Under the pieces are notes generated by a model, which was not told the DNA's origin, did not search any database, and saw only the letters and a program-made list of their open reading frames with translations. A stretch of DNA of 64,000 nt from Helopsaltes ochotensis (taxonomy: Eukaryota > Chordata > Aves > Passeriformes > Locustellidae): contig VXBM01000042.1 in assembly GCA_013400155.1 (NCBI GenBank), positions 177,205 to 241,204 on the forward strand. The letters run 5' to 3'. Shown here in pieces: positions 1 to 12,454 of the stretch (position 1 is the first letter of the stretch; each line of letters opens with the position of its first letter). Made by a program: the position numbers and the translations under genes.

Positions 1-3000
1 GACAGCTGCTTAAAAAAGCTAAGAGATACTCTTTTTAATAGATGCTACTTGATTCAACTTAAAAATAGTTTGAAACCTTCTAGGAAAAAGCCCCAAACAA
101 ACCAAGCTTGTACTCCTTTCAGCTGCTAGTAAAAAAACAAAACAGAACTACTAAACAATGACACTATAAATCCTGAAAATTTCAAGATGGACCAACCTCT
201 GCACCACTGTAAATCGAAGAAATTTTAAGTTTTGATCTCCAGAAGACACAATTATTTTGCTGAGTCATGCAGCATGGAAAAATTCCCATCCTAGCATGTC
301 AATAATGAAATCAGATCAATAAATTGTCTGAAACAGGTATTAGCCCTCAGAAGTATATAATAGTCTGTTTTAATAAGGATATAAGCAAAAGTAAAATCCA
401 GTGATTTAATAATATACCTTCAACAGTGGTCAGCCCAAATCTCATTACTAAGCTGTAGTTGAAGATTTCTATATGCATTACAGTATTTTAAGATTCATTA
501 AAATAGCAAATTTACTTTCCAAGTTTTTATTAAAAAAAAATCAAGACAAAATAAAGTTTGTTTAACACCCTTAATGACTAATGGAATAAGACTATAAGTA
601 CTTCAGTATGTTCACAGTTATTTATACATCTGCTTTTTCTTGAGCAAAGACAAACATCAATAAGGGGCAAGGCTATCCATTTGACCCAGAAAGAAGCATA
701 TCCTAAAACCCTTAAGAATCAGGATCACTCATCTGAGTTAGCTATTCCCTTTGACTTTCCAAGGGCTGCTCTTGACAAAAACCCTGCAATTTCACACAAG
801 GAATGGGCCATGGTTTGACTCAAAATCCTACTTATAGCATCATTTTGACATCAACTTTTAAAATAAAGGGTAAAAAGAGATGGTATTTTCCCCATTTAAA
901 AGTTTTTAGAGATTTAAGTCCCTGAAAGTCAAAATGCCTAAAACATTGGAAAGGGGAAGTATTTTATTAGAAATGGTGCTGGCTATTACCTCCAACTAAA
1001 ATAGGAGACATTACTTTCTGAGAGCCACTGGGAATGATAGCTGTCCCCAAAACTGTCTTTGAATATAAATGTACTACACTCTAGAAATGGTAAACACACT
1101 TGTGGCTAATTTATGGAACACACTGAATAATGACTGTTTATGAGCATTTTAAGCATCACTCTAGTAGCAATGTAATGACAAATCGTGAGTAAAACTGGTA
1201 TTACATCTTTGACCTTTGAAATTTTGTTTCAGCAAGCTATTTAAAATGCAGATTACCAGAGACCAGATTACATCATTAATTTTAACCTGGCCACTGATAT
1301 CAACAGGCCTAAGCTTAAATCTGTGTGTTTATGATTAAATTACTTTCCCTCAGGCATATATAAAGTTTTATGTACTTCATATTTTGATAACTGCTGATAA
1401 ATTCCTGGAACAAGAACTGCAAATGGACTTAAACATTGCTCAGTGAGATAAAGGTCTCATCCTGTGTGAACATTCACCTTTTATTCTGTAGTTTTCTAAT
1501 AAAACTGATTAAAAATGTAGATTAATAACAAAAACAATCAAATTGGAAAAAAAAAATCACCACTTTCTTCCCTCAATACACAGAACAGTATTTACCAGAA
1601 CAATAGAATAGTTTTCATCAGCTTGAAAAATCATGACAGCATTCTAGGAGAAATTAATGACTTCCAAGATGAAGGAGATATTTTGAATTTGAGTTGCTGA
1701 CTCTCAGAGCACTTCATAGAGCTTCAAAGATATCTCCCATTAATTCTCTTAAAGTGAGAGTAGATAAGAATGCAGATTGGAAGACAAGAGAATCTGTTTT
1801 ACCCTAGACACCTAAGAGTAAGCAGCAATATAAATTAAATAAAAACCAGACAGGTCATGGTATAAAAATAAAGTAGAATCTCTTTCACCCCCACCCCAAT
1901 TTATAAATATTGGTAGATAAAGAACAGGAATTCCTCTCACCTAAAGGAAATCAGACAAGCCTTGCTGAGAAGGCAGTATTGTTCACGAGAGAGAACTTCA
2001 GCATTTTACCAGCAGCAACATCTTCTAAAGTAGCACTAGTTAAAGTCTGACAGAAGTATTTCATGCAGAAGACACTGCAATAAAATCATGTATTTCTGCT
2101 CACTGTGCAGATTTTACATCTAAAAAAATTTTTTACCCTTTCTTGTGCTCTATAAATCTAGTATGGTCCAGTTACATTCTGCATAGCAGCTATATACCTG
2201 CCAGATATAATGTCACCAAATTCAGCTACTGGCCTTTTCTCCAGAAGGGATTCAGGATGGAAAGCAGCAGCTTATCATCAGCACTGCTGTTCTCTGCCAC
2301 CAAATTCCAGCTCTGACTTGCAAGGTCATGAGGGAAACTTGCCAGTGTGTGCCCTACAGACATGATGGTCAGCCCACAGCCCTGTCCTACAGTGTTTCAT
2401 GGGCTTCTCATTCAGCTCCTCAGGGCTTCAATCGTTCCCTTTGGCTAGATAGGAAAGTAAATGCACTTCACAGCGCCCCACCAAGCCAGTACAAGGACAC
2501 CTGCTTGGTAAAAGGTTCAGTAATGTCATGTATAGCTGAACATACTCCAAGACCTGTTTCAAAAGTAGGCAAACACAATGAGTGCATCCATTCCTGAAGT
2601 ACCTTTGGAGTAATTGGCAGTATTCATCTTTAGTGCTCCAGGATCAAGACTTCATGCCTACGTTCTCCAGGGACCCAGTTCCTGGGTTTGCTGTGCACCT
2701 GCAGTAGCTTCTGGACCACTAGATCAGATATTTTTTCACTTCATTTCTTTCCTCAATTAAGCTAATAGCAAGTTTTGCTTAGAATTGCTGGCACAAAGTA
2801 TAATTAAATGACAAAACAATTTTAGCAAGTTGCTGTAGCTGTATTGTGTGTGGTTAGCAAATTAGTTATCTCACAAATCAGGGTGCCCATCAAGTATAAC
2901 CATTTCTGGATTTTCTGCAGTAATTACCATTTTCTTCTTGCAGCTTTTTTTTTTCCAAATCTAAAAACTTGTCACTGGTATTGCAATTATTAACATCAGG

Positions 3001-6000
3001 GGGTTTCTTGAGTGCATTTCCTCTTGATTTATCATAGGAAATGAGCAGTGAAAGTGTGAAAAAATTAACTACTCATAATGGCAACTATAGGGACATACCA
3101 TCTTTCACTGTTTTAAGTAAGGTCTTCAGAAAGATTATTTCGGACATTCTTAATTCAGTCTTGTGAACATTGTATGTTTAGCTGGTTAATAATACTTGCA
3201 CAGAAGTACAAGCATGAAATCCTTGTTAGAGTGTTTAAACCTGTTCAGCATTGTTGAGCAGAGGATTTAGAGAAAGATTCTTTTTTGATATTCATCCTGT
3301 TATTTATTATTTAGATAAACAGATTCTGTATTTACCTCAAGATGCAGCAAATATATGTGGCTAAAGAGTTATGCTATGGAAGTCCCTTTTCAACAACATA
3401 TTCAGGATTGAATCAATGGGGAGAATACTAAAATCTGAGCCAATTTTAAGACCCTTTTTTGCCAAAGCAGTTGATCTTAGAAGAATTTAGCCATTGAAAG
3501 TTAAGAAATCATTTGCTTTCTGAATAAGAGCAGAATGAAATCCTGAAAATGGGGGCTGGTGTCCTTTTTTAATTTAGGGAAGAGCCTGCATGCAGAGGAT
3601 ATTCTTATTAATGTCCATCATTGTGATAGTTTGAATTCACAGCCCTCTCAACACGTTGGCAGTTTGGTCCAAGGCCTGCCCACCGTGCTGCAGTCACTGT
3701 TAGACCAACACTGTGGCCATGCTCAGCCAGCTCTTCTCTGACCTCTGCACCAGAGTCCAGGGGTCTGAGCATTTTTTTGCCCCCCACAGTTCTGGTGCTA
3801 AGACACTAATTAATGCAGCTCTGCAGCAGAAAAATCAAACTGCTACCTTTTCAGCATTCCAGTTTTCAGGCATCTGATGGAACACTTCAGGGTTTTTTTC
3901 CATAAGACAAATCCAGGGCGCGTGCTATACTTGGCATAACTGCAACATCTGGGGGACTTTGACCTGGTTTCATTGTGCATATCCCACAGGAACATTCTCC
4001 ATTCACTGCTTTGTTGCCTCAATATCAGATCTGGTGCATAGTTTACAAAGAACAGATGATACAAGTGCTTACTGATTTAGCACATCACACATTAGCAGAT
4101 TTGCCCATTTCTTCATAACTGCTTTCTTCCACTTTCACCATACTGCAGCTATTTTCACTTTGAAATTTTAACCTGCCTAGTTTTTTCCACCTCCATGGGA
4201 GACAGAAGATAATTGTCTCTGTCATAAAGCAGAAATCAATAACACCATGCCATTCCAGATGGATGCATGATGATGATCTTCAAGAACATGTTAGACATCG
4301 TGATTTAAGTCTCCCTTAAAGAGAGAGTAAATGAAGTGCTTTCCTTTGTTCCTTAGAGCTTTTCTCAATGCCTAATAAAATTATTCCTGTTGTAATTCAA
4401 GCAACTGCTCATTATTTGCACAGAGAGAGAGGTTCAATCCCTTCTTACCTTTCACTTGTCTGAAAACTGTGGTGCCATAGATCAAAATTGTCTTTTTGTC
4501 TCTAGACAAATTTGGCATTAATTCCTGCAACCTTTCTTCATAAGATGTTTTCTATAAGTTCTGTGGAGCATTTGCCTTTCTCAACATCACAACATTGTAG
4601 GTACCTCTTCAACCCATTATCCACTGTAAATCTCAGTCCCTCTGCACAAGTCCCATCAACCAGATAACCCCTGCTTCAACTCAGGGAGGTGAAACGGAAG
4701 CAGCTAAGCAGACCAGTTTATGAAATCACTTCCCTATCAAACTTCAGCTGCACATATATGGATTTTTGCAACATATGGCCTCTGCTTAGACAGGTTGTAC
4801 ACATCATTCTCCAGGAGACACAGCTTCATTTTAAGGTAGTCAAATTACACATCTATAGACTGCAAAGACAGGCGGGTGTTCTAAGCAATATACAGTACAC
4901 TTCGTACACACCTTAAAAAAATCAATGATATTGAAGTGAAAAACAAAAAGGATTGAGATATTTTGCCTTAGAATTGAATATGTATTAATAAGCAATTTTT
5001 TTTTTGGAAAATGCATGTTGTAAGTATGATTTCAGAAACAGACTAAAGGGTAATGAAATTATTGATATTAATTAGAGAGACTGAAATCTTCAGAGTCCCT
5101 GACTAGAGGACAAGTTCACCTCTGGAAAAAAGTATAATTACACCTTCTCTGCTAATGATGGTCACGGGCATCTAGGGTTTTCTAAATGAAACACATATCA
5201 CTTCCTTCTCCACAATCAAAAGACTGAGATGGAGCAACTTGGCCAAGAAAGCATGGAGAAGTTTTACAGATCAGTTTAGAACCAGATCTGAAATCCAGAG
5301 AACCCAGCTTCCTTATAAAATGCTAAATAATGATGATCTTGGAAAAGAGCATGCACACACAGTTCTAACAGGGTATAATGTTTACAGACATTAAGCATCT
5401 GGAAAAATCAAACTCCAGATAAGAATAGCCAACAAGCATCTCTAGAAGATGGCTCCTGGAAAAAAAAAGTTTTACTTCTCATCTGATAGCTCACTGAATC
5501 ATAGTTTCCATTAAGTCCGATGAAAAAGTGTCTTTAAGAGCATATCTGTGCTCCGTGTTATTGAAATCAACACTTCTTAATATTTTTCACATGAAAACAC
5601 AGCTTAATGGAAATTTCACTGGTTGAGGAAAAAAAGAATCTTTAACTACTTCAAGATAAAAAGTTTTGCCCACTGCAGACCTTGGTAAAAAATGTTTTCT
5701 GGAGCTTTAAGTCTGCACTTTTATAGTTGATGCACTTCTTAGCCTTTGAAACAGGGGGCACATTTAGCTTTCTCTGAAACTCCCCAGATTGCAGCAGCAT
5801 CTGATGGAAGTCCTGCAACTCAGTAAGTTCACATTCTGATATGACTGAACTCCCCAAACATTCAAGGTGGAACAGGATCTTTTCTACAAAGAAAACACGA
5901 AATATCATTACAACTGTGCTGTTTTTTACAGCACTATTCTAGTCAGCATGGGACCCATGGAAAGGTGGAGACTGACTGGATCTTTCAACTTGACCTCAAA

Positions 6001-9000
6001 ATATGCTAGCAGTATATGTTATTGTTACATTCAAGGGCATATTCTGCTTCCTGCATACTGTGCCTGCCATGGCTGCGTCTGTCTGTCAGCTACTAGGGCA
6101 ATTTTTGGGATCACTGCTGTCTGCAGAACATTATTTCCCCTTGTTTCCTGCAGTGTCTATATGTGTTTATTTCAATAAGAGTCATCAAGGATGAAAGTAA
6201 ACTGCATTTTCTATTTTATGTACAAAAAACAGAGCCACTATGAGACTATCATAAATCAAAGGATTTAGTAGCAAAGTAGCAGCTGGGAAAAAATGCATAT
6301 ACACACACACAAGTGTTCAATTCCAATGAAAAATAGGTAGGTCTCTCACTAGTAAGGAAATGCTGATTTGTATTGAACTGATAAGCAGGAGTTTGTATTG
6401 AATTGATCTCAACAGGAGTTTTGTGCAAATTGGAAACACTGAAAATGTTGAAGTAAATGTATTGAGGTGAGTCTACAAAAGTATCTCAGTATAATCAAGC
6501 AAAATGCAACAATTATTTTTGCAGATCTTAACACATGGAGTGTAAAGACATAAGGGAGAAACATTCTAAAGAGATTCTTTTTCTAGCCAAAGAAAGTAAT
6601 GATCTTTATTTCTTCCTATTCTATAGTCACACAGTCAGGATAGATCTTGACAAGCAAGCATCCCAAATGAATTTGGTCAAGTGTAGTAGAGCTGAGGGAA
6701 CAGAGCACGGTTTAAATGTATTGCACTAACTAGTACAGGCATCCTTTTCAGTTTTGTTTTTTGTCAACTGCAGAAACTACATTAACTGCAAATGATGCCC
6801 AAGCCTGTCAGATGTCACCCAGAGGAGAGAAGAGCAAGAGAAAAGTCACTAATGCCTATAGCCTTTTGTTTAGTCAAACAACTGAATTACCCTGAGATAA
6901 GTATCAGTGAGCCAGGCTTTAACAATTTACCTTTTGCATTCTCATGTTGTGCTAAAAACTAGGTAAAAGCTGAAAGCCTCCTTTGCACAGGGTTTCAGCT
7001 TTGCACTGATAATAGTTATTAACTCCTCAGGCTATGCAGCATTTGCCAGAGTGATGCTACCACAGCCTTACTGCCGGAGATATTCAATATATGCTTCATA
7101 AGGCAACATCTGTTCTGCCCCATATGCCATAAGTGTTTTTATATTGAGGTTTCAAGATTTATAGCCTGGCCTGAAAATGCAATTAATTTCCTACTGAAAG
7201 TACAAGTATGTCTTCTTACTTCAAACCTCCTAAGTGCAGCCCCTAATACTTTTTCTTTTAAGGGAAGGACAAGGGAAAAAAATGTTACGTGGATCAATGC
7301 AAACTTACCTGTTCAATCAATTAAAAAGGGTGATAAAGTATTTTTAATCACACTGGTTATTAAATATTTCCATGATTGTTGATTTTTATTTCTTCAGCAT
7401 AAACTAGTCCTTTCATACAAAAGCCTAGATACTTCTAGGTAGTTACTTAGAAACTTCTATACAAACTCCCTACTTTTAGTTTTCAGTTTTTTCTGGATGT
7501 ATTTAAGGTTATGGTCTGTTTGAAAGGCCACTCAGAGAAAGAAGAGAGTAATGACAAAAGGAGAAAATGTTTTCACATACCGAGCATATTCAAAGTTTAA
7601 GCTAATCAGTGTTTCCCCAACAGAGGGATAAATCAGGCTGCCCATGTTCAGTTACCCTGGATGTGCCAAGTTCACACTCATTGCATTTCAAAATAATAAT
7701 TTTAAAGAAGTATCCTCTTCATACACACAGTGTTAATGATTCATGAATATCCACTGGGCTGCTTTAAAGCTCACTATTTTTTATACATCTGCAGGCAGTG
7801 ATAAGTTCAGATAATAGACAAAGTGCTGAGGCATAGAGCTCCTGGCACTGAGCAACTACTGATCGAAATTGGCCATAAAACTCCAACAGACATATAATAT
7901 TCAGAATTAAATTTGTTTTATGTTTTTTCTCATTCTGCCATTTCTACTTGAAAATAGTCTCCAAAAGCATTTCCAAAACCCATATGAAAAAGTAAAGTGC
8001 TGTAAAAATATCTGGTAAGTTGAAGGTCAATTGTACTCATCACCTCCTGCTCAGAATTTTACTTCGGTCTACTCAGTTTACCCTGCACAGTGAATGGTGA
8101 CAGTTTTGGAAGGTGCTGCAGTGAGAAAAAAATCTGACAGCAAACACAAATCAATAAAATTGAAGAGCTGTAAGAAGAGGAGAATCTTAAGGTTATTTCT
8201 GAAAACAGGCAGCTTTCTGCTCTCTATTTCACTACAAGCACACACAACACACTAAAAGATAAACACATCTGTCCAACAAGGTCTAGTTGAAGACAGGTTC
8301 ATAACCATGAGAAGACTAGCTCCCATAAGTCAGTGTAAGGAATTCATGTACTTGAAAATAAAAAAGTGGCAAAGACTCATTATTTATAACTTACACAAAG
8401 TAGTATTTTAGGAACAACACAGTGCACCAAATTTCAGCCACCTGAAGGCAAAGCAAAAGAAGCATCACTTTGAGTTATTCATATGGTTCAGTCCTTTTTA
8501 AAATTCGTGTTTCCTGGACTCCAGGACAGGTAGTCCAAAAAGGATCATGCCTTGCAAGAACAAGTCCACTAAGTCTGCAAAAACATCGTATATTTGGGAA
8601 TGTAACTTCAGTGACAACGCAGTTCAGTCACGGCTTTCAGGCACGAGTCCTGTACACACCTGGAGGCACACAACTGGTCCTGCTACCATCTGTACAGCCA
8701 TGTCTCATTTCTGTGTGCAGAAAGCCAAGCAAATATGATATGATGACATGAACAGGGCTGAGTCCTGAATATTGAAACCCATCTCCATAATCATGTTCCT
8801 CATCACAGTTATTATTAATGTAGTAAACATGCCGCATGAACTTAGCATGCGTTTGCATTAGTTAAAAGCTTTCAGTACCTAGATGGAAATTTAAATTATT
8901 GCCCATCTTCCTTCTACTTCAATAAATTCAAAGACACCTGCCTGCCATTTTCTGGAGGGTCAGAATATAAAAATACATTCAGCTTTTCTAATAGACATCA

Positions 9001-10089
9001 AAGTTGCAGAAAATTTATAACTAAGAATAACTTGGGCTACACACTTCCATTAGCACTGAAGAGACATTGCCATCTGAGGTTTTGGCCAAAATTCTCTTCA
9101 CTAAGCTATTAGTCACTGCTGCCTTAGACAAATAAATATTATTTTCAATATTTATCCTATTTAAGATCTAAATATCAAAATAGGTAGACACGATGTCATA
9201 AACCAAGAGGTTTCCCCAAATGCATTCTTACTATTTGTTTTTCCATATCCACAATATGCTCTTTATCAAAAATTTTTAAAATTTCAAAATTCAAGCAATC
9301 TAAAGGTAGTTCTTACTATCAGAAACCTTGCTAAACTTTTCCAGTGAGAATACTCTAAATAACACATAATAATTTGGAAACTGTCTCAGAGGAACATTTA
9401 GGTTTTTTATGAAACATGTCCATGAGATTTTGAAATTTGTATGTATTTATATATGTGTTCATCATATGCAAATATAAGATAGAAATTACTGTAATAAATA
9501 AGTTATGTAGTTTATACACTTATTATAGATAAATTAAATGGTTATAAAATCCTGTACTATCTTAGCAATGCACTGCTTCATAACATATAAAGACTTCAAA
9601 AATTGCTGAAGAGATTAGAAAAGCATTTAGAAATTCCTTGAGTGACCTAAGCTAGTCTGTCAGTACCTCAGAATGGTTTAAAGTGGTTTTGGATGTGTCT
9701 CAGTTGGAACCACGCTTCACATTCCCCTGCCACCTTTGTTCCTTCAGCAGCCATTCAGATGGCTGTGTGCAAAACTGACACTTAAAAGAGGTAATGAAAA
9801 GCTTGGAGAATGGATGAGAGTCTGCTTCTGTTCATTGGGCATCGTTGCTGATGTGCTGATGGATAGGAAGTGAGAAGAAGATACGCTTTTGGAAACACTT
9901 GAATGTTTTTAAGGACTCCAGTGAAGCCATTCTTCCTGCGTTCAAGAACTTGCCTTTTCTTGAGAGAGATTTTAGCGAAGTATAATTCCACTTCCCTCGC
10001 TTTAGTACCAACAATAAATCCAACATTATGCATTGTTAACACAGCAATTACACTTTCCACTTCATGAAGCAGCCTGTCATCATCTGGAG
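1..10089. other. Gene-free stretch at the left edge
   Basis: About 10 kb of AT-rich DNA. Open frames are short (under about 105 codons, except the one entering the CpG patch) and unlike known proteins. A short (AC)n is at 6300-6311. No interspersed repeat family was recognised with confidence. Confidence 0.6.
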
Positions 10090-10210
10090 CTCCGTGCCAT
10101 CTGCAGGGCCAGCTGACAGCGCGGTCACCTGGGGCCGGCGCAAAGCGAGCTCCAACTGCGCGGCTCGCTCGCGTCACGGCCAGAGACCGACAGCGGAGTC
10201 TGTCGAGCCA
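10090..10210. promoter_or_regulatory. Small CpG-dense patch
   Basis: About 14 CpGs within roughly 95 bp, in surroundings with almost none. Far shorter than a normal CpG island. On the minus strand a 131-codon open frame begins inside it (10177 to 9782), and CCCCAG/GTGACC could serve as a donor, which would suit a first exon. No protein similarity was recognised. It could be a minor promoter, an exon of a non-coding RNA, or a GC-rich relic. Confidence 0.4.
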
Positions 10211-12229
10211 TTCTCAGTGCCTTGCATTGAAAACAAATTTTGTCCATTAAAATATAACGATGAACGCTCGTTCATTTAAAACAAGAAATGAATTATTCAT
10301 TCTTTGAACGTTCCTTTTCCCAGACCCCTTTTTGTCTCTTCTCATCTAGAATGGTTAGAAGCAGCCTCGACTCCCAAGTGAAACACGGACTTGTATACAG
10401 CTATTCTTTTTGGTATTCCTCATGGAAAATAAGGGTTTTGAAATGATCTGCATGATTTAGGAATAGAAACCTGGAATTGAAACAGGCACACAGAGCCTGG
10501 AATGTTTATATATTCTGGGTTGTTATGCTCCTTGTCAAAAACAGTTCTGGTAAAGAATAATGCATCAAAAAAGTTGTGCCCTACCTCGAATCCCTCCCTA
10601 ACTTGGCAATCTTCATGTCAATAACAAAAAAAATAACCTGCTGAGAAGCTTGGAATATTGCTGTAAGACAGTTTGACACTTCTGTATTTTTTAATAACTG
10701 CAAGAAAAATTATCATCATAGCTACTTCCCAGTAGGATAAATCAATTAGTAACTAAAAATACAAAATCAGATTTGGAATTGATCAACTGGTGCCTCTGTG
10801 GAACCCACACACTCTGCAGCATCAGCTGTTATTATGCATGTTCTGGTAAAGCAACTAGATTTCTCTGCATATGTTTCAGCTGACAATATAGCTTCTTTTT
10901 TATGTCCTCCTATACAAGTTCTGCATAAGACTAAAAAAAGTTACACTGTAAATAGCTTTCAGCTGGAAAATTCTCTGATGTGTGAAGAAAACATTGTTCA
11001 ACCTTAGATTGCCCCTAGTTCACAATAAAATTTATACTTCAGATTTTTAAAAATGATGCTATGACTGCATCTCATCATAGCGGGCAGAGAAATCTGTTAT
11101 GACACTCTTGGGTAATGCCACTGGAGATTTATGCCTTATCTAAGAGCCATTACAGCATAGGAACAATCACTTTCTTAAACACTGAAGACTGAACGCTGCA
11201 ATAAGTTGATCTTGGGGCCAACAAAGTGACTTAGTTCAAACCATAACTCCTCCTATACCTTTACAATTTCTATCTGTACTTAAAAAATACTGTTTGTACT
11301 TATAAAATAGTTGTGCACAATGATTCTTTGCCCCAGACTACTTCCAACTGATTAACGTCAGTAAAACTACTCTTACTTTTCAAGCTTTACTGCAGACCAT
11401 CTAATTATTATTTCATTCATCCCAGTAACTTCTGGGCTCTTCTAAAAGCCTGCAAAACATCTCAGCTCCAACTGTGCAGCTTAAACAAATACCAGAAACT
11501 ATCACTACAAATTAAGTGCTCGTAAAAGCAGTATTTCAGAATCAGGAAGGTTGGAATTATATTACAGAGAGAACTCTGTACTGGGACAGGAATACTGCAA
11601 TATTAAATTGAGGGGAATATAAAAGAAGTGGCAGAGGCTTACTTAGTAAAAATAAACCACCAAGAAGAAACAACCCTATGTTAATATTCTTGTCTGCATA
11701 TTTGCAGCTTCATTAGGAGTTTTGTGAGGACAAAAATATTGCTCATTATTTACTGTTTCACCTAGGGCACAGAAATTAAAGATTAGAGCATCATCATTCT
11801 CCCGGTGTCATTAACATGTGCAGATAATTCTCTTGGCTGAAGGGATAACTCCTGCTGCAGAACTCACTGCAGCAGTTTCATGTGAGGATGTCTGGTGACT
11901 TCTTGCACTCTCCTCTGATTCTCAGTGGGATGTCCTAGGAACAAGTTTTTCAGACCTGAGCTCTAAAATCCCAAGCCCAAGGAAGAGATTAAACCTATAT
12001 CTCTTATACAAAACAGAGCTTCCACTGTCTCAAAGGAAGAATATTTCAACCTTTACAAAGCTCTGTGAATAAGGTTTCTGCAAAATGACTTAATTTCTTC
12101 GCATATGGATTTGCTCTTCTGGCATGCTACTGTGATTCAAGTTCCTAAAAAAACCCAACAAAAAAGCACCACCCCAAAAAACCCCAAACAAATGAACCCA
12201 CATTATATAAAAGCAGTGAGCTGTGTCAA
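10211..12229. other. Gene-free stretch
   Basis: No gene seen. It has a 16-bp palindrome at 10260-10275 (ATGAACG, CT, CGTTCAT) and an A/C-rich stretch at 12146-12190. Confidence 0.6.
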
Positions 12230-12454
12230 GGGAGGTTTAGAGTGTCATTTGCTATGACGAATTTCTTTTCCCAAAGGGTGGTTGGACAGTGGAACAGGGT
12301 CCACAGGGAAGAGCAGCACCAAATCCTCCAAAGTTGAAGAAGCTTTTGGACAGCACTCAGGTGTATGGTGTGATTCTGGGGGCTGTCCTGTGCAGGGCCA
12401 GAGCTGTACTTCTGTGATCTTTTTTGTTCCTTCCAGCTCAGGATTGGATTCATG
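12230..12454 (+). mobile_element. CR1 LINE 3' fragment
   Basis: Reads GGGAGGTTTAGAG, GACGAATTTCTTTTCCCAAA, GGGTGGTTGGACAGTGGAAC and AGGGTCCACAGGGAAG, then a different 3' part with GGGGGCTGTCCTGTGCAGGG and TTCCTTCCAGCTCAGGATT. These are CR1 tail blocks, slightly diverged and 5'-truncated. Open frames across it on both strands come from the repeat. Confidence 0.88.
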
